DNA of 64,000 nt from Phlegmacium glaucopus (lineage: Eukaryota; Basidiomycota; Agaricomycetes; Agaricales; Cortinariaceae): NCBI GenBank assembly GCA_015039465.1, contig MU130492.1, positions 1 through 64,000 of the forward strand, in the 5' to 3' direction. The notes beneath the pieces were generated by a model. That model had not been told where the DNA came from. It saw nothing but the letters and a program-made list of their open reading frames with translations, and did not search any database. Numbering within the stretch: the first letter of the stretch is position 1; every line of letters begins with the position of its first letter. Made by a program: the position numbers and the translations under genes. This document shows positions 45,499 to 57,408 of the stretch, one piece after another.

Positions 45499-46331
45499 TG
45501 TAAGAGGACTTCCCTTTAGTCCTACCCTATGTCTCCCAGCCTATGCATAGCACTACCATTGCCATCAATCTTAACCATGGTATGATCACCCTATGCTATT
45601 GCTCTGGCCTCCAGCACACACCCTACACCCTCTGTCACCATGTGACATCCCATCATGAGCTTCCTACCCTAGTGCCCATCTTGCCCATCTTACCTATCTC
45701 TTGGGCTTAGCTCTGTAGTCTTAGTCATTATGCCTTTGTCATGATTTGGATAGGTGTCTGCTTAGTAGTTTTGTTAGAGGAAGTAAGAACCCAGGAATCA
45801 AGTTGAATTCCAAGGTGGTTATCTTCAATAACCACCTTACACCTATATACTACAAGTGTGTGAAGCAATACAACTATATATGGCTAGTACATAATAGAAG
45901 GTAGGGTGTGTGTGATAAACAACAGAAATAGAAACTGACATCTCACAATGTCATCAGCAAAGAGTCAACTACTACAACAACAATAAGAGGATGTCCATGA
46001 AGGGTAGGATGGGGAACGTGGCAGATGATATGATCATAGAGCAAAGTGAAAGTAAGAGTATGCTAAGTGTAACTAGGGGCAGACACAATAAGGTGTCCCC
46101 TAACAAGTTTAGTATTACTCATGGCTGATCCTTATCACTACATACATAAGTACAAACAAGTGAACAGACCATGTACATTTAGTATAAGTAGTTAAGGTGC
46201 AGATAGTGGTTCTGCACCCTTGGTCAATAACAATGCTTATGGGGTTCTCCAAGAGCATGACTGAGTACTCAATGGCTGGTTGCCCCAGTGCATTTAGTTT
46301 ATCACACAGTGTGTCAGGTTGTCCCCTAACA
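45499..46331 (-). repeat. Solo LTR, family C, minus orientation, with nested LTR
   Basis: Inverted copy of 62649-63656. Ends TGT..ACA type; exact 5-bp target duplication CATAC (45494-45498 and 46332-46336). Interrupted at 45772-46105. Depleted of CpG. Confidence 0.85.
45772..46105 (+). repeat. Solo LTR nested in family C LTR
   Basis: Starts TGTTAGAGGAAG, ends GGTGTCCCCTAACA; exact 5-bp target duplication AGTTT (45767-45771 and 46106-46110). Its ends resemble family B. Confidence 0.85.
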
Positions 46332-46354
46332 CATACTCCACCCTAGCAATGGTA

Positions 46355-47208
46355 TGTGAGGAGGGATTCTCCCTACCTCAAATTATTAACAATTTCAAAT
46401 TTACTTTATCACATGTAACATATATGGAATTTTGCACCATGTTACAATTTTCCAAATTTGTTAGTTTCCTACTTTATTAATTTCAAATTCATTCCTCTTT
46501 TGGAAATTACTCTGGAATTACATATTCCATTCTTACATACTAATTTGCTACCTCCCTGTTTTTATTCTTGGATCTTAACATTCATTTTGATTCATTTCAA
46601 AACATAGTACTACAAACTGAAGATATAAAAACCTGTAGATACTTTGTAGAATAGGAATAATTCAAGTCAATTCAACAATCAGTCAAGGAAAAATGACTAA
46701 ACTCTATTCTTAGTACTGTCATTTTTGACAGTATGTGACTGTAGCACTTGCAGGGATAACCAGGAACTAGAATGAGAATAAAGGTAATAACCTCAGTGGT
46801 GGTAAAACACTATAATTGACTAGTAGTACCTAGAACGAGAATAAAGGTAATACTACTATGAATGAGTAAAAGAGATATAATGAAAATAAAGTAGGAACTT
46901 ACACCTCAGTGGTGGTAAAATACTGAGGTGTGTTGGTACGACTATGGGGATTGCGTAGTCACAAGGATAGGGGTTTAGTAGCTAATAAAAGAATAGAAGC
47001 TTATGAAGCTAAAATGAATAGACATAAAAATAATGACTGAAGATACCAGGTGGTATAAGTAGTATCATGAGCACGCTCAGCAGTAGTGATGAAATAATCA
47101 CAACAGTGACAACTCTCTCTATTATCACATCTGAGATCGGAAAGGCACAAGTTGACAGAGTCAACTCCCCTCAATATACTCACAATCACAACCAAGTTCT
47201 ATTCCTCA
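46355..47208 (+). repeat. LTR family D copy 3, expanded and CpG-poor
   Basis: Starts TGTGAGGAGGGATTCTCCC and ends near CTCACA at 47208. It is longer than copy 2 by about 350 bases. Extra sequence near 46740-46930 contains repeated GAGAATAAAGGTAAT and CCTCAGTGGTGGTAAAA units. No clear target duplication. Confidence 0.6.
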
Positions 47209-47381
47209 CATGTCTCTTAAAATATACCTTCACCAAAAAATATATTGTCACATATTTCTGTACTGTTACATACTATTATGTACCCTAAGGCTGACTGTTC
47301 ATACTGCTCTGTAGGGCTGCTCCCAGGGATCTCATTAAATAAAATTTCCTAAGTTAAAAAAGCCAACCCTAAATAATAGAA
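47209..47381. other. Spacer of repeat origin
   Basis: No feature recognised. Confidence 0.3.
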
Positions 47382-47545
47382 AATACTGTATGGTCTCTTT
47401 CCATTTTCATACACATTCTTTTGTTACATATTTTGTCACATCACACCTCAGCATTGTTCTCAACCACTCATCACTGAGGTATGTCACTGTTTTTATATAT
47501 TTATTATTATGTTCATTTAATACTGTTTAGAACACTTATTTTAAT
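47382..47545 (+). repeat. Ty1/copia LTR fragment
   Basis: Matches 61574-61740 (TATGGTCTCTTTCCATTTTC, then CATCACACCTCAGCATTGTT). The second copy directly follows copia RNase H, so both are parts of that element family's LTR. Confidence 0.7.
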
Positions 47546-47829
47546 AGGTTTTGGGCCCTGAAAATTGCCTCTAAGCAGTGCCACATAATCTCAAAGCATC
47601 AGCTAGAATCTGTGCATTCTCAGAACTTCAGACATATCATGCACCTTCCCTGCCACCTCTAAAATAATAGCAGCTTCTCATGACATATATATTATAATAA
47701 TTCCAACATCAACATCTACCCTTAAATCACTATAATTCTCACTCCATGTCAAATTCTGACAACCTCACTTCCTCCAACTCTCATAACTTGAAAAACTTAA
47801 CCATGGCAATTTCCATACTTGGGAAATCT
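47546..47829. other. Unassigned repeat DNA
   Basis: CpG-poor, no feature recognised. Confidence 0.3.
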
Positions 47830-48270
47830 ATATTAAGGCTGAACCTTTAACCAAGACCATAACTGGTCCACTTTGGTCCTAGGACCTCAAAAGACCAGAC
47901 TGGACTGCTTAAGACTGGTTTACATTGGTTTTTTCAGTCCTAGAACTGATCCTGGTCCTAAGTGGTTTTAACCAGTCTGCAACCAGTCTTCTGCTTACAA
48001 ATATATATTTTTGTATCAAAAATGGTTGTTCAGTTAAATAATAACTTCCAAAAGAGCCCAAGAACATTAAATTCCATTAAGATTTGGATTTTATACAATA
48101 ATATTAGTAAAATGTCTTATTTTAGTGAATATTTTAGAATATTTTACAGATCTATTTATTTCTCAGCCAGTCTTTATTGGATTTTTGTGATGTTGGGCTC
48201 ATTGGAGGGGGATAAATCAGGGCTACCCTTTTGCCTGTTCAGATTGATCTAAACCACAAAAGACCATTAG
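47830..48270 (-). mobile_element. Inverted copy of the 16.8-19.5 kb hAT-like element
   Basis: Reverse complement shares the sequence around GGACTGAAAAAACCAATGT, AAATATATATTTGT and CCAATAAAAACTGGCTGAGA with 16940-17260. It lacks the nested insertions and its ends are not intact, but it shows the uninterrupted arrangement of the host element. Confidence 0.75.
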
Positions 48271-48289
48271 GAGGTCTTTACAGACCTCT

Positions 48290-48545
48290 GGCCTGTCCAA
48301 TAGTTTCAAAGGAGTACACAAATCTCACTCATTTGTCTACAAAAATTGACATTAATGTTCTACACCATCACCTAGGCCATCTCAGTCATGACAATATCAA
48401 ACAACTTATTGTCAAAGGCATGGTTGATGGAGTACCCCTTGTAGATGGACAAATAGATTTATGTGAAGCTTATAATCATGGAAAACAACACAGACATTCA
48501 TTTCCTTCTTCCTCATTGATCTCTTCATTGAGAACAAGGAGACCC
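48290..48545 (+). pseudogene. Ty1/copia gag-pre-integrase fragment
   Basis: Encodes LHHHLGHLSHDNIKQLIVKG followed by MVDGVPLVDGQIDLCEAYNH and GKQHRHSFPSS, the GAG-pre-integrase zinc-binding region of copia polyproteins (H..LGH...C..C..GK, second Cys here Tyr). The frame is cut abruptly at about 48545, where CpG-normal DNA begins. Confidence 0.8.
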
Positions 48546-48903
48546 CAGTCGGGTTTCACAGGGGCAAGTCACAACCTTTTCGTGACCCTACGCAAAAATT
48601 GGCAAGAGGTCACCGAAATTGGTGAATCGCTCTAGGGCATGTAGTGGGCTATATACTTTACGAGGCCACTATGTATTCAACGGTTTGTTGTGCACCTTAT
48701 AAAAATATTCATTGTTGAAAGCCTGTGGCCAAGGCTCCAGCCGATCTCGGGACAATGTACATTTTATGTAGAATGTAGGATCGAGGATTAGGCCACAGTT
48801 TTGAAGGTACATAATTTTAAATAAACATATACCCTCAACTGACCTTTCTACTTGCATACTATCTTCTCTACAGGCCTAACCCAGTGTTTTATCGCCTGTA
48901 TTG
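48546..48903. other. Upstream region of the recombinase gene
   Basis: No coding signal. Base composition changes here from CpG-poor copia DNA to CpG-normal DNA. Probably includes the promoter of the recombinase gene. Confidence 0.45.
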
Positions 48904-51900
48904 ATGTTGAATTCAGCCTTCAATCCTAAACCAGCAGGAGTACCAAATGCGGCCGGTTGCTCCGAGTCCGAGCCAAGCCATGATTACCAACCATCAGTCA
49001 GCAGCGTACTTTCTCCCACCAAAGATGCAAGTGGTGCTATTATCTCAAGTCGTGAGCAATATCTACAGCAATTGTGAGTGTGTTTGATCCAGTGCTATAT
49101 CACCACATTAATTGTCCTTACTATGTTAGAAACGCTATACGACGAAAAGATCCCTTGCGAGAAGCATGCACAGCTTTGAATCTTGTCATTCCCAAAACTG
49201 CAAATCTCGAGCGCTTAAGAGGTGCTCTTCTCGATTATTGGTATTTTATTTATACAAATTTACAAAGCCAGCACCAAATCATTGATATCATTCGCAGGTT
49301 CTCGCCCAAAGCCACTATCTCAGGCTCTGATGACGATACTACTACTCAAGCCACACCTCACACCCTATCTCTCTCAACCTCAACAACAACCCCATCTTCA
49401 ACTATTGATGCCATTGCAATGCCTCACTGTACACAAGATTTGGCGGTCAACAAAGATGATGAAGAAACTCTCCTCAATCAATACGACGTTGATGGTGCAG
49501 CTGAAGAGATATTGGGGTATGATGATGATGATGATGAGGAGGAGGAAGAGGAATACTACGATAGAAGGGAAGATGATGATGAAGGTGGTAAATTACTTGA
49601 TGAGGACTCAGAGTTTAAGGCCTTCCAAAGGCGGGTCCGAATTGATGAGACACAACGTGCAGAGGGAAATCGACGTGCTGGAGGGATTAAGACCCAACGT
49701 GCAATGGTGAAGGCCTGGGAGGTAGGTTGCTAACAAAATTTGAATTTATTACATGCTGAAGGTTGCCCGTTAGGAATTCTTGGAGCGTGCTCTGAAGAAA
49801 GGTGAAATCAGAGATAGGATCATCGATGAACACCACCTTCTTTTGTATATCAAGTTTTGTGCTGAGAGGCCAAAGCGTACTCGCAAGGGACATGACATAC
49901 CCGGGACCTTCATTGGTGCAGTAAGCTGCTAAATTTATTGTTTTTCTTTATGCTCACTTAATCCCAACATCATCTTTATAGTCTCATATAAAGAAACTTT
50001 ACTTTGGTGCACTTCGTATTCGCAAAGAACAAGAAGCAGATGATCCGACTCTCACAAGACGGCGACCTGCCACATCGGTTCGTGTGTGGGATGCCTTAAA
50101 GGGTCGAATGAATGAAGCCTTGCATCGCGTACGCAAGTAAGTTTTTTTTTTTGGTTTTTGCGCTCTTCTAATCAAAATATGTCTCATAGTGGTCTTATTC
50201 CAGAAGAGGATGCGCCAGATATCATTGCAAATACATTTCTGGCTGGAATCACTGATGAACAGATGGCCGCTGTAGGGAAGGGGTTTCTGAGTCATCGAGA
50301 ATGTGAGTTTACGGCTTTTTATTGTTCATAAGTCATGCTGATTCCATACAGTACGCTCTGTCATTAACGGACACTTGTGCTGGACTGCCCAAAATGCATC
50401 TGGTAATCGAGGTGATGATTTCCGAGCGCTGAAGCTGAGCGAACTCCAGCCATACATTTTCCTTCATCCTAATAAGGAAACACCGGTTGAATGTATTTTG
50501 GGCCTTCAAGGGGAAGAAAAGGCTGGCGCTGGCCGTGGAATGCGCACGGTAAGATCCAATACAAACTAATCCCCTTTTTTCTGAAACATTTATAGAAAAT
50601 AAATCCTGTTTATACTGTATTCATTGCCCACCTTCAACCTGAGATGTGTCCACTTGGAGCCTTCGCGTTTTATCACCATTACATCCATGATATGAAGGAC
50701 ATTACAGGTTCCGTGAACATTGATTGGTCCATCAATAAAAGCTGGCGGCAGGTATGTTTTTATCCTTCAAATATATAACCCATTACTCACCCAATTATCA
50801 GGTCCGCATATTGCATGGTCAAAAGTCTCCGACAACACCCTACAACGAACAAAGTCTTTACAACCTTTATGTGAAAGCTTTTGCGTCGGCCGGATTTGTT
50901 TCAGGGATTAAGGCACATCTTCCACGACACATTCTTGGATATAGACAGGAAAAACTAGGGTACAAACAGAATGAACCATGAATAATTTATCGTTTTGAAT
51001 GCTAAACCTTGCCTTCTTTTCAATTTAGAGTTGATAGTCAACACACATCAAAGCTGGGTTGGACACGTGGCGAAACTTACTTTGATACCTATGCCCCTTC
51101 ACTTCCAAAGGAGGTACTAGTCTTTTTACTTTCAGCAAGCAATTTCTCATGCAAGAATATAGGCCATCCTTGGTGCTCACGGATATAAGGTACATGAAGT
51201 CTACAATCCAGTTTGGCGTCATGTCCATGTTCCGGAACAATTCCTCAAACTCGTCTGCCCCATGGCTGAACAAATTCATGCCGAGGTTGTAGGGAAGGAT
51301 AATCTATCAGGTACTACAAACTATTGGGCAATGGTAATCTCTTTACGGCCTTACCTCTTCCAGGTTCGTAGAATATACTGATTTCAAGTACAAAACTGAT
51401 GCTAAAATTTATTAGTGTGGCGCTGTAATATTCCAATCCTGTCCAAATTCAGCTCTCTTCAAACTGCCTGCCCTCGCAAATCATGATGTCCAAGCCTGGA
51501 TGAAGACAGATTTCCCTACAAATCTTTCACTTTTGCAGGCAAAGGCAGGTAATCCTGTGGACTTTCAACGGATTCAAGATGAGGCGATGAGGCTCTCACT
51601 CGAAGATATGCGGTGCTTGCTCACAGCTCAAACTTTAGAGTTACGAGCATTACATCACAAATTAGAGCGACGCACAGCTGTTCTTTCTCCAACAAAATCT
51701 TTCTCAACTGAGGCATATCATCGAAGCTATACTAACATTTCTGGTATTTTTTTTATGTGTTTGTTTATCTTTTCTCACAACCTATTCATTCAGATTCAAC
51801 TTCAAGCTCGACACTTCAGCCATCCTTTGTTCTCGCACCATCCCAGTCTGAGCCCACCTCACATAACGAGTCTCCAAGCACCACATTAGCACCGCAGTCC

Positions 51901-52734
51901 ACAGCACAAATTGATCTTGTGTTGCCCCATGCTATGGCATTCTCTAAGCCTGGTTTGATTATATTTTAATATCAAGATCTATGACTTTTCTTTTCTGACT
52001 TTCGGTTTCACTCAGGTGCACCTCAGCTCTTCTGGCCACCAATCCTTGGTCAATGTTCTGTCACTTGGGACCAAGTCTTTGCACTTATTGAACGTCCAGA
52101 GATGTTATGGGAATGTTGGCGACCATCAAAATCACTTGATAAATATAGTCTCGATGAACTGTGGGAGTGTTATAATGCGGGTGAGAAGGTTTTCAACTCG
52201 GAAGGTGTTCAAACGGGTGTTAAGCCTCCGTTACGTCAAGTTGAGCAATATTTTCAGTCAAAGTGGCGAAAAGAAGGAGCGGTAAGTCCCTTAAATCATA
52301 CAGTAGTAATGAATCAATAAAAGCCTTGCTCACTCAAAACATAGGCACGAAAGGCATGGGAACGAATGCGTGAGATTCCTGAGTTTGTGGAATCTGAATC
52401 AGCGACTCGTGGCGTTTCACCCCGGGCGGTTTTAAATGAACTCGAGTCTTCATGTATTGGAAAAGATGGAAAGGCAAAGGGTCTCGCAGCACTCACGAAA
52501 TATGTCAAAAACCAACGGTTTGAGAAAGTTCAATTGATTGGCTCGGTAAGTTGTGCTTTTTCTACATAATGTTGTATAAGATTCATTTTCTCAATTCAGT
52601 TACCACCATCTCAACCAGTAGCAACAACGTCTGGAACTCAACAGCCGAAAGTGAGTGAACAAGCACTGGAGGGGAAGAAGCGCAAAGCACCACCCATTGA
52701 CCCACGCAAACGCCCAAAAAAGATCAAGTCCTAA
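48904..52734 (+). CDS. Crypton-like tyrosine recombinase with GCR1_C-like tail
   Basis: A gene of about 12 exons, some 860 residues. It starts MLNSAFNPKPAGVPNAAGCS at 48904; the first intron joins SREQYLQQL to NAIRRKDPLREACTALNLVI. A Ser/Thr-rich and then very acidic segment (DDDDDEEEEEE near 49520) follows. The central domain has the tyrosine-recombinase catalytic pattern: GNRGDDFRALKLSEL (Arg, near 50410), HLPRH (H-x-x-R, near 50920) and, after an intron, TSKLGWTRGETYFDTYAP with the candidate nucleophile Tyr (near 51080). Upstream and downstream text resembles Ndc10-like/Crypton recombinases. The C-terminal part (52015-52400: PPILGQCSVTWDQVF, SLDELWECYNAGEK, YFQSKWRKEGAARKAWERMR) fits the GCR1_C DNA-binding domain used by Cryptons. 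It ends with a basic nuclear-localisation-like KKRK and RKRPKKIKS tail. No frame break seen. It would cut and join DNA as a mobile-element recombinase. Confidence 0.8.
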
Positions 52735-52941
52735 ATAAACTTATATCATACTTTTGTGTACTCGTCTTTCTGTGAATTGAAATCTTCATTCGCCTGATTC
52801 TCTGTTCAACACCAACTCTCTTGAAAAAAATAGCACGTCCAAAAATGGTAATGAAAACTGAAATTGTGAAACATAGTGATCGACATTATTTCCCTGTACT
52901 TCCATCTTCTCTGCCCTTTCAGCTTTCAAATTTCAGATATC
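52735..52941. other. Short spacer between recombinase and nuclease genes
   Basis: About 207 bases, same strand on both sides; room for a terminator and a small promoter only. Confidence 0.5.
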
Positions 52942-53912
52942 ATGGGAATTAATGGGCTTTGGAAGGTGGGTTTGTTCTTTTTTGAAAAGGATTCAGTATT
53001 GTAATGACATGGATGATGGTACAGACTGTTGCTCCTGCTGGAGAACGGAAGTCATTGTTTCAGTACTCTGCTTCTCAAAAAATTCAAGATAGAAAGAAAA
53101 ACCTTTGCCTTGGGGTTGATATGAGGCAAGCCAGATCGCTTTATATAGTTATTGGTCAATTTGATCATTGACTTTTCAATGTTTTCATGCGCTTTTTTGA
53201 GCAGACCTTGCATGGCTGAATGCACTGCTGCTACATTAGCAGCTGGAGTAAATGGCCAGCTCCCTGGAGGAGGTCTCTACATATTTTTTAACAAACTAGC
53301 TGCGTATCTCAAGTGCGCCATTACACTGGTATTTGTCTTTGATGGGTCAGAACATCCCGCGATCAAGCGCAGAAAGACAGTAAGGCATGTTTTGCCATGG
53401 TGGACAGATCGCGCAAAAGATCTCATTCATTATTTTGGGTACCATGTTCATCAGGTGAACTAAATGCTTCCATATTTATCCGACTTATTGCTGATATCTT
53501 GAGACTTGTATGTATTAAATGTGATAATAGGCGCCTGGAGAGGCTGAAGCAGAACTCGCAAAACTCAACCGCCTTGGTCTAGTGATGTGCGGGCTCAGGC
53601 TTGAAGCCCAAAGCCCGGCCTGGCCCAGCCCAAAAAAGCCCTGCCCAGCCCGGCCCAAAAGCAGGCTTCATTGGGCTTTGGGCTGGGCTTCAGATTTTTT
53701 AAAGCCTGAGCCCGGGCTCAAAGCCCAGGCATTTGCATACAAGAAGGCCTCTGCTGAGTAGCACCAGAGCCATTCTGCTCCCATCGTATTTTTGTAAATA
53801 ATCAATGATTGTCAGACTTTCAAACATTTTGTAATAACTGTACAGTAGACCAAAAAATAAGGTTCTGACAGTACACAGTACACAGTTTGTTGAAAATCTT
53901 TCATATTGTACC

Positions 53913-56900
53913 ATGTCAACAAAGCCGGCAGATAAGCGACGTCCAAAACCATCAGCCAGGGTTAAAGACAAGAATAACACAGCTGAACTACAATTATGTA
54001 CCCATCAAGAAGCTCGTAAACGAGCTGTCACTGCAACATCACCATCTGCCGATATTACCGCACCCTCGACAAATACAGACAATGGCAGCTCATCAAAGAG
54101 GGCTGTGGAGTCTATTTCAATCGATGAGACAGATGATGAGGGTGCAACTCAGGCCCCGAAAACAAGTAAAGTTATCACACTATTACATATTTAATTAATT
54201 GCTTGAGGGCTTTCATTATGTTAGATATGTCCAAAAAGAGACGCATTGAAACTGCCAGCCCTAACGCTACGGATGACTCGGGAAAAGATGACAGAGATGA
54301 TGACACTGAAGAAGAAACTCCGAAATTGACAATGCAGCAATGTTCCCGAGACATCAATGCATTTTATGATGTGGCTATTAGGATTCCTGGAGCGGACAAG
54401 CCTAAAAGGCAATGTTTAATTTGCAAGTAGGTTTTAAATTTAATCATTTGAGTTTTACATGACAGTCTTTACATAAATTCTGTGAAGGAAAAAAGGCTCA
54501 ACTATAACTCTTGTTTGCGACACATCAACACTCCGGCGACACCTCGAGTCACACCACTTAGTGAGTTTACTACTTGATTAATGGATTTAAGTCTAGTCTA
54601 GCATTTAATATTATCTCACTAAATTTACTAATAGACAAGTTATAATAAGTGGTGCACTGATAACTCATTTGAATCAAAACTCCCAAAGGCTTTGAAGGCT
54701 CAACGCAATGCAAAAATTGCCGAAGACCGCAGTAAACAGTCCTCAATTGATCCCCACCTTCGGGAGCGTGTTGAAAGAGAGCGTGTGATCCCATATTCAG
54801 ACACACTATTTCGGGATGCTGCAATAGAATGGCTTGTTGCAACAGATCAGGTGTTTATTATATTTTAATCATTTGACCGTTTTGTAATTACTTTTTATTT
54901 AGCCAATTCAAGCATTGGAACATCCAAGTTTCAAAAATATGATTGATATCGCTTCCCGCGCTACAAATGGTGTTAAGCTTCCGGATCGCAAAGCAACACG
55001 TCAACACATTATCGAATTGTTTAAGAAAAATTTGACTAACCTCCGGAACCGTCTTTTGGTAGTTNNNNNNNNNNNNNNNNNNNNNNNNNNNNNNNNNNNN
55101 NNNNNNNNNNNNNNNNNNNNNNNNNNNNNNNNNNNNNNNNNNNNNNNNNNNNNNNNNNNNNNNNNNNNNNNNNNNNNNNNNNNNNNNNNNNNNNNNNNNN
55201 NNNNNNNNNNNNNNNNNNNNNNNNNNNNNNNNNNNNNNNNNNNNNNNNNNNNNNNNNNNNNNNNNNNNNNNNNNNNNNNNNNNNNNNNNNNNNNNNNNNN
55301 NNNNNNNNNNNNNNNNNNNNNNNNNNNNNNNNNNNNNNNNNNNNNNNNNNNNNNNNNNNNNNNNNNNNNNNNNNNNNNNNNNNNNNNNNNNNNNNNNNNN
55401 NNNNNNNNNNNNNNNNNNNNNNNNNNNNNNNNNNNNNNNNNNNNNNNNNNNNNNNNNNNNNNNNNNNNNNNNNNNNNNNNNNNNNNNNNNNNNNNNNNNN
55501 NNNNNNNNNNNNNNNNNNNNNNNNNNNNNNNNNNNNNNNNNNNNNNNNNNNNNNNNNNNNNNNNNNNNNNNNNNNNNNNNNNNNNNNNNNNNNNNNNNNN
55601 NNNNNNNNNNNNNNNNNNNNNNNNNNNNNNNNNNNNNNNNNNNNNNNNNNNNNNNNNNNNNNNNNNNNNNNNNNNNNNNNNNNNNNNNNNNNNNNNNNNN
55701 NNNNNNNNNNNNNNNNNNNNNNNNNNNNNNNNNNNNNNNNNNNNNNNNNNNNNNNNNNNNNNNNNNNNNNNNNNNNNNNNNNNNNNNNNNNNNNNNNNNN
55801 NNNNNNNNNNNNNNNNNNNNNNNNNNNNNNNNNNNNNNNNNNNNNNNNNNNNNNNNNNNNNNNNNNNNNNNNNNNNNNNNNNNNNNNNNNNNNNNNNNNN
55901 NNNNNNNNNNNNNNNNNNNNNNNNNNNNNNNNNNNNNNNNNNNNNNNNNNNNNNNNNNNNNNNNNNNNNNNNNNNNNNNNNNNNNNNNNNNNNNNNNNNN
56001 NNNNNNNNNNNNNNNNNNNNGAGAAATTTGCAAATTAAGGCCAATAAAGACGTGCTCATGCTTCTCCTCGACATGAAAGTGCGCTGGTCATCAACATATG
56101 TCATGCTCCACCGCGCAAGTAAATTAAAAGAGGTCAGTTTTTCGAAAAAGCTATATTGTGGAACATGCAATTTACAAAATAATCATGGCAGTTTCTTGAT
56201 GAATTTATCTACGAAATTGGATGGCAAGAACCCGATCTTAAGAAGAGGGCAAAGATTGATGCGCTGAAAATTAAAGAAGAAGAATGGCAACGAGTGAAAC
56301 TCTTAATTGAGCTTTTAGAGGTGAGTAACTATTATTTTCATTGAGATATTGGTTTGAACTATTGCGTTGCTCAAAGTTAGCTGACTTCGCTCAGCAAGCC
56401 TTTTCATCTGAAGGCATACCCACACTCCAAACTGGTCTTCCGGCGCTAGAAGCACTACATAAAGCTTGGAGCTCTCGGTCGACGCGGTCAAAATACAGCC
56501 ATTTTTTGCCAGCAATTGAAGCTGCTGCCGCAAAAATTGAGCAGTATTATAATAAGACTTCAACCTCATATGCTTATACATTCGTCATGAGTACGTCTTT
56601 AATTTATTTCTCTAAAACATCTATCATGACATGTATTAGTACTCGATCCGGACATGAAGCTGACACACTTCAAGAAATACTGGACATCCGATCTTCTCAA
56701 AGAAGTTATACGGACAGCTGAGGAGATTGTATGCATAAATTTATAATTTTGTGTTCTAACTTCTAACCCTGATTTAGTTTCAGACTCGCTACAAAGAACT
56801 TTACGGTGAAAATGGACCCCCAAAAACTACAAATACCAAGGGAAATAAAAAGTTGGCTAAGCTCATGGAGGAATACAGTAGTGAAGATGATGAGGAGAAT

Positions 56901-57408
56901 GAAGCGACTCAGACTTCCATTCCCGATTCGGCTGAACCCTGGCGCCGAGAATTTGATCAGTACTTGAAAGAAACAGATGAGGTACCGAGTGGTATGACTC
57001 TTCCTCAGTGGTGGGGGGTACGTCCATCTGTATATTTTATACTATTCTTTATTTATTTATTTTCAGAATAATTCCTCTCGCTTGCCGGTTTGGGCTTCCC
57101 TGGCCTGGGATTATCTGTCAATTATGGGATCCTCGGTCTCTAGCGAGCGGGCATTTTCATCAGCGGGAATTACCATCAGCAAGCGTCGTAACCGCCTAAA
57201 GGCAGATGTTGTGGAGGCATTACAGTTTGTGAAATGCCTGATTCGACGAGACTTACTATTTCGGGAGCCACCGCCAACCTCAGTTCTCGAACTGGACCTT
57301 GAGGTTGCTGAAGATGATGGAAATTCAGACTGGGTTGATGTTGAAGACCCTTCAAGCTGGGATAGCCTTATAATTGATATAGAAGAGTCTGATTCAGACA
57401 GTAATTAA
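53913..57408 (+). CDS. hAT transposase with BED zinc finger, interrupted by gap
   Basis: Starts MSTKPADKRRPKPSARVKDK. After a disordered Ser/Thr/Asp-rich part comes a BED-type finger (RQCLICK, then STITLVCDTSTLRRHLESHH, with an intron between). Next come a helical region (SIDPHLRERVERERVI, DTLFRDAAIEWLVATDQP) and HPSFKNMIDIASRATNG, typical of hAT proteins; then the gap. After it come WSSTYVMLHRASKLKE, ADFAQQAFSSEGIP-type helices and the C-terminal dimerisation domain LPVWASLAWDYLSIMGSSVS followed by SERAFSSAGITISKRRNRLK and ending in an acidic tail at 57408. Catalytic acids in the gap cannot be checked. Several introns. Outside the gap I see no disabling stop, so it may be recent. Confidence 0.85.
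55065..56020. other. Assembly gap (956 N)
   Basis: Run of N within the hAT transposase. Open frames drawn through it are meaningless. Gap size may be an estimate. Confidence 0.99.

Noticed and set aside
48904..52734. Starship captain (DUF3435) interpretation of the recombinase
   Set aside because: The C-terminal GCR1_C-like domain and the text around the active site fit Crypton/Ndc10-like recombinases better, and Starships are known from Pezizomycotina. I cannot run the profile search that would decide.
54888..56267. Very long open frames across 55-56 kb on both strands
   Set aside because: They run through the 956-base N gap and are artefacts.
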